Positions 1 to 11,908 are shown, numbered from the stretch's first letter. The stretch is DNA of 64,000 nt from Micractinium sp. NFX-FRZ (GCA_029339195.1 JAPTJF010000241.1:27658-91657), one strand, 5' to 3'. The notes: generated from the sequence alone by a model not told the origin. Made by a program: numbers and translations.

Positions 1-3000
1 ATGCTTGCACAGCGCGGTTTGGCCAGTCCTTGGGCACAAGCAGTGTTCTTTCATGGGGGCAGCCGTCAATGCTCCAGTGCCCCTCACCGGCCACCTGTCA
101 CAAGGCAGCGCCTCCACTACAAGGCCTTCCACCCGTGCAGGCCACGACCCAGACCGCCCCGCCATTGTGTGGGCCGACGAGGCGACCCCGCGCGTGCTGC
201 ACAGCCTGAGCCTGGGCCAGCTGGCGCAGCGCAGCGCACACGTGGCAGATGCGCTGCGGCACATGGGACTGCGACCAGGTGCGCTGGCTGGCACTCTTGC
301 TCGCTAGCTTTTGCCACCAGAGTGCTGGGCAAACACTGGCAGGGCGTGCATATTTTGGCAGCTCATGCACATGCATATGGCAGGGCACATAGCTGGGCCA
401 TCTCGACGCCGGCAGCGGCACCCTCCTGTCGTCTCCTTTTTGTGCACCTGCCATGCGCACACACCCGGCATGCCGTGCGAGCACACCTCTGCCGACCTGC
501 CTGCCCACTGCTGCCGCACGCTGTTGCAGCGGCAATTCACATCCCCATGCCATACCGCAGTGGCAATCAACATGCCCATGTCAGACGCATGCCCTTGAGA
601 GCTTGCTTCATTTCTTCTCATGCTGTGCATGATGTGCCTGCAGGCGACGCTGTGGCAATCGACATGCCGATGACGGCTGAGGCGGTAATTGCCTACCTGG
701 GCATTGTGCTGGCCGGCTGTGCAGCTGTCTCCATCGCCGACTCGTTTGTTGCTCAGGAGATTGCCAGCCGCACGCGCATCGCACGCACCAAGGCCATTTT
801 TACGCAGGTTAGGAGGGAGGTGCAGGGCCGGCACTGGGTTGGGTGAAGCGCGCCTTCACACGTCTGGGCACGAGGGAGGCGGGGTTGTTACCTGACTGTC
901 ACTTTCGTGCCAGGCTGCTCCTGCTCACTGCTGCCGCACGTTGCTGTATGTTCTGTTCTGCTGGGCACGTCTAGTCGCAGCACGTGCTCTCGTGTGCATC
1001 CTCACCCGCCACTACCCCCTGCCGCCCTCCCTTCTCAGGACGTCATTCTGCGCGGCGGCAAGGCGCACCCTCTCTATGCGCGGGTGGTGGAGGCGGGCGT
1101 GCCATGCGCCATCGTGCTGCCAGCACACCAGGGGGGCCAACTGCAGGTGGGCAGAGGAGCGCTAATTTTGATTAACATGTAGTGATGCACCCATCCAGCC
1201 ATCCAGCCCACCAGCCAGGCAACCCGCAGTGGCACCTTGTATGGTGCTGCACTCGCTTACTGCTCGCCTTTGGCAGGTTGCTTACCTACTCGCCTGTCCG
1301 ACCAGCTGCTCATGGCTGCCCATGTACTGCCATACGCACCACTTAATGTACCGCATAATGTACCGCATACTGTACCGCCCCATGTGTACCTCCCCTCCAG
1401 GTGGAGCTGCGAGCGGGGGATATGAGCTGGGAGCAGTTCCTGGGGTCGGTGCCGCCGCCCGCCTCGGTGACCGCCCACGTGGCCACGCCCGAGGAGGTGA
1501 CCGGCATCATCTTTTCTTCGGGCACAACCGGTGCGCATGTGTCAGCTTGACCCTGCTCTCATGTGCGCATGCGTCCAGGCATGCGTGCGTACTGGCGCTG
1601 GCCGGGTGTGTGCACCGTCCTGTTGCGTATCCGGAGCTTGCGCCCAGCCGGGCGACCCACCTTCCTCTGCTTTCCAACGGGCCTGGGTCGGCCACGCTTC
1701 CCTCCGCCCACACAGCCCTCTCCAACGTGTCCCTGCCATGTGTCCTGGTGCAGGCGAGCCAAAGGCCATCCCTTGGACCCACCTGTCGCCCATCCGCAGC
1801 GGGGCAGATGCTTTCTTCCACCAGGATGTGCGGCCGGGCGACGTGGTGTGCTGGCCCACCAACATGGGATGGATGATGGGGCCCTGGCTGGTCTACGCAG
1901 GCAATGGGGATTGAGTAGAAGAGGGAGGAAGCGGCAGGGTGGTGCATGCTGCTCTCAGCTTGTCGTGGTTGCTGGCCGTGCACTAGTGCTGGGCGGTGTG
2001 TGCAGGCAAGCGGGGGGCAGGGGGGCGGGCGCTGCTTGCCAACAGCATGCACAACAGAGTTCGCCCTTGTGTTTCCCGCCAGTGCCGTGCCGCCGTCCCT
2101 CCCGGCCCAGCGCCGTGCTCGCCTCTGCTTCCCGGCACTGCCTTGCCTCGCCCTGCTCCATCCTGCCCAACCCTACCTTGCCCTCCTCCCCCCCTGCCCC
2201 ACTCCGCCTCCGCGCTCTGCCCTGTGTGCAGCGCTGCTCAACGGCGCCACCATTGCGCTGTTCCAGGGCAGCCCCCTGGGGCGCCCCTTTGGGGAGTTTG
2301 TCGCCAGCGCACGTGTCACCATGCTGGGCTTGGTGCCTAGCATCGCCAAGGTGGGCAGGAGGCTGCTTTTCAACCCCGTGGGCGCAATCCTGTGGGCACG
2401 AGCCGGGTTTCTGAGAATGGGCAGGGGCGCCATGGCAAACTGTCGTCGCCCCAGCCATCTGTTGGGGTTGTTCCTGCCAGCCGGACAGCACAGTGTGCTG
2501 CCTGAAAGCTGCCACAGCTCTTTTTAGTGCCTCGCTGCCAAACCGACGCACCCCTGTTGCCGCCCCTGCAGGCGTGGCGCGCCACCGACTGCATGAAGGG
2601 CCTGGACTGGAGCTGGCTGCGCTGCTACAGGTGTGCTGCCTGCATTGTCCTGCCGGCTGTGCACTGCAAAGCGCACGCAGAGAGCAAGGGGTGACGGGCG
2701 GGGCCTGCAGCAGACGAGATCAGGGCAGCATGGACCACCCATGCTTGGGGCAGATACCTCTAAACTCACGGCGCTGCCTGGTTGCAAGGCATGCTCCGCA
2801 CACAGAAGCGGGCTGCACCTCCTTCCGCCTCACGTAATGCGCCCGCCTCGCCCCATGCTGTGCCCCTGCTGTGCCCCTGCTGTGCCCCATGCTGTGCCCA
2901 TGCTATGCCCCTGCTGTGCCCGTGCTGTGCAGCTCCACTGGGGAGGCATCCGCCCCCGAGGACTACCTCTGGCTGATGGCACGCGCTGGGTACAAGCCGG

Positions 3001-4908
3001 TGATCGAGTACTGCGGCGGTGAGCCCGCGCCTGCACCTGTGCTGGCTGCTGAACAACATGCCGGCCCGTGCTGGGACTTCTTGCTGCTGCCTCAGTGGCA
3101 GCGCCTCATGCCGCGCCTCCAGGGTAGCAATCGCATAGCACTCTGTCTGGACGGCCCCCCCGCAACTTTGCCTCCCATGACGAAATATCCTTCCTCCATC
3201 CCTGCTTGCCAGGCACGGAGCTGGGGGGCGGCTACTTCTCAGGCAGCCCGCTGCAGCCGCAGTGCCCCTCCACCTTCTCCACCCCCACCATTGGCCACCG
3301 CCCCGTCATCCTGGTGCAGCAACCAGACGGCAGCCAGGCGCTCAGCCCGCATGGCGACCCTGCAAGTGTGTGCAGCCCTGACATCGCGTGCTTGCACCGG
3401 TGTTCTGCGTGCATGCTACACTCGTGTGCCGTTGGCAGTGGGCAGAGTAACTTTCAGAAGTGCCCCTCCCTGGCGGCCGGCCCGTGTTCACCCTTGCACT
3501 TTCACGCCTGCTTCCTGCCTGCAGCGGTGAGCGGTGAGCTGGCGCTGGCGGCCCCCTGCCTGGGCACCAGCCAGCGGCTGCTTAACAAGGACCACAAGGC
3601 GGCCTACTATGACGGCATGCCGGAGGTGGCCGTCGGCAGGTGGGAACAGAGGGCCGGGGGTGGGTAGTTCAGGCACCGGCGCAGCGCACTGGCGCCTGTT
3701 GAAGGCTGGCAAGGCTTATGGTGGCGGGCGGCTGTGCAATCTGCGCTTCTAGGGATGCCTGCAGCTGCCTTTCTTGTATCGCTCTACCAAGTCGCTTTGG
3801 CTGACTCGCACTGCCTCCCCTCGCGGCCCTCGCTGCCTCCCACCGACTTTGTGGCCGGCAGCTGGTTCCTGCGGCGGCACGGCGACGAGGCGGAGCGGCT
3901 GCCGGGCGGGGGCTACCGGGCGCTGGGTCGGGTGGACGACACCATGAACCTGGGGGGCATCAAAGTCAGCTCAGGTGGGGTGAACATGAAAAAACAACAG
4001 GGCGGAGCAAGGTGGAGCGCCGGGGGGTGCAAGGCGGGGCAAGTCAAGGCAAGGCTGAGGTGAGGGCAAGGCCGAGGTGAAGGCAAGGCAGGGCTGAGGT
4101 GAGGGCAAGGCAAATTAGGGGGCAGCTGGTGGATCAGGGTAGAGCTGGGGGGGGGGGGCAGGGCGCCAAGGGATGACAGCCCACGTCAGCAGTGACCCAC
4201 ATGTGCTGCTGCTGCTGCTGCTGCTGCTGGGTTGGCGCAGCCCTGTGCTCAGGCGGGTCACCCGTGCTTTTGCCTGCCCCGGGGCCTGCTTGCCAGGCCC
4301 CCTTCCTGGTGGCTTCACATCACGCACATAACATGCCGCACCCCTGCTGCCCTCTGCCCTGCAACTGGATTTGTGGATGGCAGTGGAGCTGGAGCGTGCG
4401 TGCATCGAGGGGGTGGAGGGTGTGGTGGAGGCCGCGGCCGTGGCCTGCCCCACGCCCGGCGGCGGCCCGGAGCAGCTGCACCTCTTCCTGGTGCTGCGCC
4501 CCGACGCGCCCCCGCTGCCGCTGCCGGAGCTGCAGCGGCGCTGCCAGGCGGCCATCAGTGGCAAGCTCAACCCGCTGTTCAAGGTGGGCGGGTGGCTGCC
4601 TGGGCTGGGGGGAAAAGGAGGTGTGATGCATTACATTTACACACAGACGGCTGCAGGCGGCAGGAGAGGCTGGGGAGACGCAGCCTGGGTGAGAGAGCAC
4701 TTGACCTCGCGTGCGTGCCGGTTTGATACACACCCGGTAGCATCTCATGGACCTGCCCTCCCGCTCGCTCGCCTGCCCCGGCGCCCACCTGCCCCCACTG
4801 CAGGTGCAGCGCGTGCTGCTGCGCCGCTCGCTGCCGCGCACCGCCAGCAACAAGGTGATGCGGCGGGTGCTGAGGGACGAACTGGTGCGCTCCCAGAGCA
4901 AGCTGTGA
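1..4908 (+). CDS. Peroxisomal acyl-activating enzyme (AAE17/18-like AMP-forming ligase), 5' partial
   Basis: This is the 3' part of a spliced gene that starts upstream of the window; bases 1-140 are intron. Exons: 141-278, 644-807, 1039-1146, 1401-1530, 1754-1900, 2232-2350, 2572-2630, 2933-3018, 3213-3365, 3525-3639, 3862-3974, 4384-4583 and 4804-4908. They join in frame to about 545 residues. The adenylate-forming signature [14 protein letters not shown] is split by the intron after 1530. [13 protein letters not shown] and the C-terminal SNKVMRR lysine region are present. The intervening text, with THLSPI and NMGWMMGPW, matches plant AAE17/AAE18. The protein ends in SKL, a canonical peroxisomal targeting signal. 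Known family role: ATP-dependent activation of carboxylic acids to acyl-CoA; AAE18 is linked to auxin-precursor beta-oxidation. The substrate here is unknown. The intron after 1900 has a GC donor. About 170 N-terminal residues of the usual length lie outside the window. Confidence 0.9.
1345..1378. repeat. 12-bp tandem repeat in AAE intron
   Basis: Two identical 12-base units AATGTACCGCAT and a third, partly diverged one stand in tandem inside the intron before the exon at 1401. Confidence 0.75.
2855..2932. repeat. CTGTGCCC-rich tandem repeat ending at a splice acceptor
   Basis: About seven imperfect copies of a roughly 11-base unit (CTGTGCCCCTG) fill the intron end. The last copy supplies the acceptor CTGTGCAG used at 2933, so the polypyrimidine tract of this intron is itself repeat-derived. 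Confidence 0.7.
4028..4112. repeat. Minisatellite in AAE intron
   Basis: Imperfect tandem copies of a roughly 20-base purine-rich unit (AAGGCTGAGGTGAGGGC) lie within the intron between the exons ending at 3974 and starting at 4384. Confidence 0.7.
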
Positions 4909-4925
4909 GGCGAGCTAACACGAGC

Positions 4926-4930
4926 TGTAA
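4926..4930 (+). terminator. TGTAA poly(A) signal, AAE gene
   Basis: TGTAA, the green-algal polyadenylation signal, stands 18 bases after the AAE stop codon. A second copy at 5183-5187 could serve a longer transcript. Confidence 0.5.
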
Positions 4931-5227
4931 CACCTAGCATGAAGCAATGCTGCTGCGGCCAGCGCGGCCATGCTGCAGCAGAGCACGCTTGTGAACTGCC
5001 TCCGCAAGAACCCTCTGCTGCTGCTGCTGCTGCTGCTGCTGCCGCTGCATGGTCACCTGCGCCAACTGTGGGAGCGCGTCGTTATGGCAGGCCAGCGTGC
5101 CTCTCCTGTTCTCGCATCGGCAGGCCGCTCCACATGTGCTCTCATTGTACCGATACCACCCTGCTGTTGAGAGGCCGCGCATTGTAAAATTGACGCCTGT
5201 AAGCTTTACCACAGCGCTTAGGAGTAT

Positions 5228-5264
5228 TTACAGTGTTATTTCACTACTTTACAGAGACTTTACA
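5228..5264 (-). terminator. Cluster of three minus-strand TGTAA poly(A) signals, DGAT2
   Basis: TTACA at 5228-5232, 5249-5253 and 5260-5264 reads TGTAA on the minus strand. This is the first such cluster after the DGAT2 stop at 5823 and implies a 3' UTR of about 0.55 kb. Assignment is by position only. Confidence 0.45.
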
Positions 5265-5413
5265 AAGGCTGGTGTGCATGTGTGGAAACACGTGCTGACA
5301 GGCGGTTGATGTTGTGCGATGATATGATGTGTGGACGGCATTCAAGCAAGCAAGCAAGCAGTGCGGGTGAGAGCGGGAGGCGGTTCAACAAGGCAGGAAA
5401 GGGAAACAGCTAA

Positions 5414-5469
5414 TATACTGTGGACAGGTAATGTACAAGCCTATACTGTGGACAGGTAATGTACAAGCC
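5414..5469. repeat. Perfect 28-bp tandem duplication
   Basis: Bases 5414-5441 are repeated exactly at 5442-5469 (unit begins TATACTGTGGACAGG). The repeat lies in the presumed DGAT2 3' UTR. Confidence 0.9.
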
Positions 5470-5822
5470 GCCGCTGTGGTGCGGCGCCGCGTCAGGCAGG
5501 CAAGGAAAGGAAGTCAAAACATGCGCGGGACGGGGACTGTGCGTCATGGCAGCAGCTATTTGCTGCCGCCGCTCGGTTGCTCAGCTCGCATCTCACGCAA
5601 AAGGATGGGGTGGTTTTGGTTCATTTGCTAGGAGGCGGGCAGGCAGATTTCAGGAGGATGGTGCGCAGGCGTACAGAGCTGCTACGCGCGAGCAGAGTCA
5701 GTCCTGCAACGGACGGGCAGATGCAAGCACACAGCATTGCCTCCGCTGGCCGCCGGCGTGCTGCCGGCTACTGCTGTACGTGGGTGGGCCACAGCACCCG
5801 AAGGACTCCCATGCCAGCTCAT

Positions 5823-8800
5823 TCACTCCACGATGCGCATGTCCCGCTTGCGGTCTGGGGCGTACTTGTCCTTGTGGGCGTCGTACAGAGCCTGCAGGGG
5901 CAAGGGGCGAAGAGAGGGTGGGTTTGAAACGGGAGCAGCGGTAAGAAGGAGGTCGCGTGGAAAGAGCATACCTGCCCGTGTGAGCGGCATACAGCGCCTG
6001 GCAGGGAAGGGAGGGGGTCTGGAGGTGTGAGATGGGAGGTGAGAGGGGCGGCAGCAGAGCGCAGCACTTGGCATGTTGATTCCCAGCGGCGCGCTGGGTG
6101 TGTGGTGCTTCTCAAGCATCCCCTGATACAGACAGCCCCGCCCCACCTGCAGCGCCTTGCAGTAAATCGCGTGGCAGGCGTCCACATGTGCGCGTCCCTC
6201 CTCGCTGCGCAGGTCGCCTGCAGCCAGGGGCACAGCAGGGAGCACAGCGGGGTGACAAGGTGGTGGTGGGGCGGTGTGGCTTGCCCCCCGCTGGCAATGC
6301 TCAGGTAAAGATTAGCCTGCTCCTGCCAGCCTCCCTGGTCTCCATGCCCCTGGACGGTGGCCGTCTTTCGCCCAAACACCCCAGCACCCAGCCTCCCCCC
6401 GCTCACCCTTCCCGCCCAAACGGTGTTCAACTGTCACCCTTCAACCTTGGCAGGCACGCGCTCTTTACCCCGAGTTCCCCCAGCACACCCACATCACCCT
6501 CCTAACACAAAGGCAACACTCCTGACCACTCCTCCGCCTTGACATCTGCACCTTCACGGTTTGAGCTCACCCTTGAATTCTGGCAGGCGCACCGGCGCCC
6601 CCACCACCACCGTCAGCGGGGTGCGCTTGGGCAGCGGGCCGCTCTGGAGGTTGAGGATGCCGTCGCCCCAGCCGCGGGGCACGTTGAAGCCACAGATCTG
6701 CGGGGGAGAGGAAGGGGCGACAGCACGCCACTGCTCAGGGGGTGGCACCACCACCTGCCAGCCCTCCTGCCTCGGCAGCTGACGCACGCCAACACACACA
6801 CATTCACATTCGTCTGTCTTTCTTTCAGCCGCCCACCGCCATCACCGCCATCACCGGTGCCACGCAGTTTGCGGCCCGCCAGCGGCCCCGGCACTCAAAC
6901 AACAACTCAGTGATGCACCAGGACGGACATTGCTGGGCACTCACGCTCTTGGTGGCGCGCTGCATGCGGTCAGCCAGGGACCCCGGCACCAGCTGGCCGC
7001 GCTGGTAGCACTCGTTCTCCCCAAACGCCAGCACGGGCACCAGGTCGGCGCCGGACTGCAGGGCCAGCCGCACAAAGCCGCGGCGCTTGCGCAGGATCAG
7101 GTCCAGGCAGCCGTTCTGCAGCGTGGAGAGTGCAGGAGTGCAGGGATTGAGGGTTCGTATCGCAAGGGCATGGGTCTGGGTTGGGGCTAGGTTGGTTTGG
7201 GGCGACAGCAGGCAGCGGAGCCGGGTCCACTACCCTCCCCCACTGCTGATCCACCACCCTTCCCACCTGCTGACCTACCACCCTTTGCCACTGCACCCTG
7301 CACCGCCACCACCCTCTGCCGCCGCCGGCCCTGCACCGCCACCACCACCACCACAGCCCACAGTGTGCCCCGCCCACCCTCCTCCCAGGTCCCCTTACCT
7401 GCGTCAGCAGCGACTCGGCGGCGCCTCCCACAGCCAGGAAGACAGAGGAGCCGGGGCCCTGGGCCAGGCGTGCCAGCAGCGTGCTGCGGTTGACGTCGCA
7501 GAGGCCATGGAGCAGGCAGATTTCACGGCAGAAGGAGACGCGCAGGTTGAGGTCAAGCACGCCTGGTGGGGGTGGCAAGGGGATGGGAGGGAGACTGAGT
7601 GGACAACGTGAGGGGCAGCAGGGAGATGCACAGACTGGAGTGCAGCAGGAATGAGAGGGACGGAGCAGGGGGGTGGGAGGGAGAGGGGCAACAGGCAGGG
7701 GGAAGGGGCTGCATGGGGCAGGGAGTTGTTCAGGAGTGGTGTTGCAGCCCGGGGGTTGGAGCTCTGGCAGCAGGCAAGATGCCATGAGTTGCACAGGTGA
7801 GCAGCGCCCCTCCGTGTGAAGCAGCAGCGTCTGCCACGCTGCCGAGCTGGCCACCGCTGCCTGTACCAGGCTGAGCAGGCACATTCCGAGGCAGGTAGAG
7901 GCTCAAGTAAGGCCCTCACGGCGGACGCTCTGCAGAACCAAGCAAGCTGCACAGCGCAGCAGACGGTGCAGCCAGCCTCCACAATCAGGCAGGCAGCGGT
8001 GCATGCGTTGAGGCCCCCTCACCGATGGACAGGCGTATGCCTGGGAAGAGCTTGGAGAAGCCCAGCAGGTCTGTGCAGAAAGCCAAGAAGTACGCATTGC
8101 CCAGCAGGCCGTGCGGATGCCCCGCCCAGATGTAGGTGCGTGACGGGTCCAGCTCAGCGGTCTTCACCAGGCGGGAGCCGGCAAAGTAGCGGGCCTGCCC
8201 CCAGTACAGAGGGGAGCTGCGGGCCAGCCAGGGCAGCCGGCTGGTGCCCACGGCATGGCGGCCGGCGGGGGAGATGATGTAGAGGTGGTAGAGCAGCAGG
8301 GGGAGGCGCAGGATGGGCTCTGTATAGAAGATGAAGCCAAACAGGAGCCAGCAGGAGGGGCCTGCAGGGGCAGGCAGAAGCGGGGCGGGGTTCAAAGAGG
8401 GGCCAGCTGGCAGGACAGGCCTGTGGCGGGAAGACGGCAGGCGGAGCGGAGCGCATGTGCGGAGGGCCCGAGGCGGGGGCAGCAACCCAGCATCTCGACA
8501 TGCTGCAGAGTCAGCATGGATAATGGGGCACAGGGCGGTGCGTGCAGCTAGGGGTGAGTAATGGGCAAGACGAGCGCGGCGGCGCGCGGCGGGAAGCTGG
8601 ACATGCGGCGATGCAACGGTGGCAGTATCCGGGCACGGACCGCGCTTTGGACGACCGTGCTGTCACATGTTGGTGGCAAATCAACAAACTACGCGATCTG
8701 CTCACCTGTAAAGTACCTGAACGAGAGATAAATTGCGCCCAGCAGCTCCAGCACCGTCCAGGCCGCCTCACGCAGCGAGCAAGTGACGGCGACGACGGCG

Positions 8801-8844
8801 GCACTAAGTGCCGCCGCCACCTGCTGCCACTCGCCCCTCGACAT
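5823..8844 (-). CDS. DGAT2: Diacylglycerol O-acyltransferase type 2 (DGAT2)
   Basis: Seven exons, 5' to 3': 8844-8706, 8361-8023, 7562-7399, 7115-6945, 6697-6571, 6217-6147 and 5891-5823. They sum to 1080 bases (359 aa) and keep frame at every junction. The enzyme makes triacylglycerol from diacylglycerol and acyl-CoA in the ER and lipid-droplet membrane. Visible family marks: hydrophobic segments near residues 8-38 and 48-75; HPHG at about 128-131, the animal/fungal form rather than plant EPHS; VGGAAESL near 205; and RRGFVRLA...LVPVLAFGENE at about 224-247. The animal YFP motif reads YFA here. The start at 8844 gives a short cytosolic N terminus; an upstream in-frame ATG would only add low-complexity sequence. 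A monoacylglycerol or wax-ester acyltransferase of the same family is the alternative. The gene is convergent with the AAE gene and divergent from SmB. Confidence 0.92.
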
Positions 8845-9805
8845 GGCTAACGCGCACAGCCAGGCTCCACCCCGTGTCGTGAGCGTGGGGGCAGGGCAGC
8901 GAAGCGAGGTAGTTTGCATAGCGGAGCCGAAACCAGCAAGTGCGTCGTCAGCAGTTGAAGCGTCAGGCAAGCTGTTGGAATGGTTCAAACACGCTGTTGA
9001 GGGTTGATAGAATCTTGTAATGGCGGGTCGAGCGTCTCGGAAGGCAGTCGGCGTTGTGCTATTACAAATGCCCGCTGGGGCAGCGCAGGCAGCGGGAGCG
9101 CGAGCGGCGGCCATGTGGTCTGCGCGGGCGGGCATTGTGAGTGGCACAGAAGCATTTTGCTCACAATGCATGGTTCACGGTCAGTTTGCAACCCTGTTAG
9201 CATTCAATGGAAGGGCTGCCCACAAGCAGCGGACTGGCCGTTGTCGGCACCGCCCCCAGCGGGAAGCCGCACAGCTAGCCGCACAGGTGGCTGTCCTTGT
9301 CCTCGATTTCACTTATCCCAAAAGCAGACGCATCGACTCACTACTTTGACTTGCAATCTGATTTGTGCAGCCGTCTTCATCAGGCCAGCCGCCGTCAGCG
9401 GGCGGAGGGCCCTCCGCCCGCTGACGGCGGATGGGAACTTCTGCACGGCTTGACACACGTCTTCCCTATTGTTTCTGCTGATCTTAATACATTCAAAGTA
9501 CTGCTATGCTCCCCGCGTCCCCTGCAAGTGTCCCCAAGAGTGCAGACTTGCGCCTCGGCCAGCAAAGCAGGGCAGCAGGCAACGCAGCGAGCACTGCACT
9601 GAGCCATCGGGGCCAGCCATGGCCTCTCCCAACCTGCAACCCACATCTAAGTTTTACGAGAGCAGCAGGAGACGCCAGGCCGCGGAACCAGTGCAGCGTG
9701 CGGCAGCAAGTCGCGGAGGGCTGCGGAGGAGCAGCAGCGGCGGCTGAACGCTCTAGGGAGTCCCCCTGTAGATAAACGCGCTACGCGCGGCTCCAGGGCC
9801 TCACC
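8845..9805. promoter_or_regulatory. Shared 5' region between DGAT2 (-) and SmB (+)
   Basis: This 961-bp head-to-head spacer has no supportable coding region. It must hold the 5' UTRs and promoters of both genes. Its one striking element is the 42-bp perfect palindrome at 9389-9430, about 375 bp upstream of the SmB start. Confidence 0.55.
9389..9430. repeat. 42-bp perfect palindrome (21-bp arms, no spacer)
   Basis: The left arm 9389-9409 and right arm 9410-9430 are exact reverse complements, centred on GGG/CCC. The next pair (G at 9388, A at 9431) does not match. It can form a cruciform in DNA or a very stable hairpin in RNA. The origin is unknown. Confidence 0.95.
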
Positions 9806-11400
9806 ATGAGCGGCGTCAGCAAGACGGGCAAGCTGCTTCAGTACATAAACTACAGTAAGCTGGGGTAACACCCACGGGGACTGCTCAGGGGTCGGAGCAA
9901 GCGGCGCCGGGGAGCAGCGAGGGCTCTGCAACGCGATCACCTCCCTCCCGCCGCTTACACCCCTCCCCGCTGCTGATGGCTGCAGGGATGAGAGTGACCG
10001 TGACGGATGGTCGCCAAATCGTGGGCAGGTGCGCACGGGGGCCGTCCTCCAGCCCTGCATGGCCCATCATGCAGCCCACAGCCTGCTCAGCGCCTGCCCG
10101 GTGCCCGACTGCTGCTGCAGGTTCATGGCATTCGACCGGCACATGAACCTGGTGCTGGGTGACGCTGAGGAGTTCAGGAAGCTGCCGCCCAAGAAGGGGG
10201 TCTCGGAGGACGACGTGCGCCGCCGCTGCCGTTGCCGCCGTTGCCCTGCCTTGGTTGCGTGCCTCCCATGCCGCATCCTGCTGCATGCCTGCTGTTGTTG
10301 CTGGTGGTGGAGCATGCGGCGTTGCATGTACACAGCCGCATGGGCAGCAGTAGCTGTCTGCCAATCAACCCGCTGCTCAACCTGCGCCGTGCTCACGTCG
10401 TCGCACGTTGCCTGCCCGCCGCGCCCCGCCCCGCCTGCAGCGCGAGCAGCGCCGGGTGCTGGGTCTGGTGATCCTGCGGGGAGACGAGGTGGTGGACCTC
10501 ACGATAGAAGGCCCCCCGCCTGCGGACGAGAGCCGGCTGGCCAAGGGGGCGGCAGCACCCGGCGGGCCCGGCATGGGGCGCGCCGCAGGCCGCGGCATGC
10601 CCGTGGCTGCCCCCGGCGCTGCGCCGGTTGGGCTGGCGGGCGTGGCGCCCGGCGTGGGTGCGCCTGCGCCCGGCCAGATGATGCCGCGGCCCAGCATGCA
10701 GGCGCCGCCGATGATGCACCCGCCCGGCATGCCGCCGCCGGGCATGCCGCCGCCGGGCTTCAGGTGGGCGAATGCAGCTGCTGCATGCCAGTGCTGCTCT
10801 GCTGTGCTGGCGGTGCTGCTGCAGGCTGTTGCTTTCCAGGGGCTGGCTGTGGGGGAGTCACATTCAGCAAAGTGCTGGCCGGTCCAGGATATGCATGGCC
10901 TCGCTGTTGGTGGGATTTGGGTGCGGCCCGTGCAGCCAATGCTGGTTGAGCAATGCCCCCAGTTATTCCCGTGAGCTACGCGAGGTCCCGCTTCTTCCCC
11001 TTGCTCTCTGCTCCGCCCATGCCAGCTCAAAATGCATGGCCTCCTCGCCTCCCCTCTGCAGGCCCGGCATGCCGCCCCCGGGCATGCCGCCGCCCGGCTT
11101 CCGCCCAGGCATGCCGCCGCCGTTCATGGGGGGCCCCGGCATGCCGCCGCCCGGCTTCCGGTGAGTGCGTGCGGGCGTGGGCAGGGCGTAGTGATGCTCA
11201 TTCAGTTGTCATCCACCCTGTTGGCTTGCTGAACGTGGGCTCAGCCAATGTGCCTTTCCACATGCAGCTCAGCACCCTGCACATGACTCTCTCTCCCCCG
11301 CGTTCTTGCCCCACGTGTCTGCAGGCCCGGCATGCCTCCCCCTGGCATGCCCCCGCCCGGCATGCCCCCTCCCGGCATGCGCCCGCCGGGTCCCCAGTAA
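9806..11400 (+). CDS. SNRPB: Spliceosomal core protein SmB/B'
   Basis: Six exons: 9806-9854, 9986-10028, 10121-10214, 10441-10763, 11062-11160 and 11325-11400. They sum to 684 bases (227 aa). SmB is one of seven Sm proteins forming the ring on U1, U2, U4 and U5 snRNA. The start [20 protein letters not shown] carries the Sm1 beginning. Then follow [19 protein letters not shown] and the Sm2 block [15 protein letters not shown] near residues 65-80. The tail is Gly/Ala-rich followed by PGMPPPG repeats, as in human SmB. Exons 4 and 5 end at the same codon phase, and exons 5 and 6 both begin with GCCCGGCATGCC. Exon 5 (99 bases) could therefore be skipped without frameshift. Start chosen because translation from 9806 reproduces the conserved N terminus. 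Confidence 0.95.
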
Positions 11401-11908
11401 TGTGGGTGGCAAACCGCTGCTTAGGAGCCTCCGAAGCGGCACGTCACAGCATCAAGCGCTGCTGCGGCGCTGTGTGGAATCAGGGGTGCCGTAGCACGCG
11501 CAGCGCGACCACATGCAGCCACCCCCCTGCTCTCTTTACTTGCACCCTTTTGACCTCTCCCCCATGACCCCTGTCTTCTGTTTCTGCTCCCATCTAGCGG
11601 CCGCTCGGGGTGCTCCCCTCCCAAAGCGGTGGCACTGCTTCGTTGCACTCTGTCCCATGCTCTTCCTGAAATGAAAAGAGGCCACGCACTGAACGGCCCC
11701 TCTGCGTTCAATCAATCTTTGTTGTTGCAGCCACGGTAACATCACACAGCGGCAACGCCAGTGGCACAGCTGGAGCAGGGATTGAATGCAGCGGCAGATT
11801 GGCGGAGCAGCAAGGAGGAGGCAGAGGTGGGGGGACAGTAAAGCAGCGAAACGTAGAGCAAGGCACACAAGGAGGGAGTGGCGTGCAGACATGAGCCACA
11901 CGGCCCCG
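11401..11908. other. Convergent 3' region between SmB and dynein LC1
   Basis: About 0.5 kb between two stop codons, presumably the two 3' UTRs. No TGTAA on either strand and no coding signal was recognised. Confidence 0.5.

Larger units (their letters stand above)
4909..5822. other. Convergent 3' region between AAE and DGAT2
   Basis: No gene is seen in this stretch. It holds the 3' untranslated regions of two convergent genes. Contents: nine CTG triplets at 5015-5041; plus-strand TGTAA at 4926 and 5183; three TTACA (minus-strand TGTAA) at 5228, 5249 and 5260; a short AAGC run near 5343; and a 28-bp tandem duplication at 5414-5469. Confidence 0.6.

Noticed and set aside
1..846. 281-codon plus-strand frame at the window start
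   Set aside because: It overlaps AAE exons 141-278 and 644-807 in other frames and spans their intron; composition is not protein-like.
10029..10949. 306-codon Arg/Cys-rich plus-strand frame across SmB
   Set aside because: It conflicts with the SmB exons, which match a conserved family and splice in frame.
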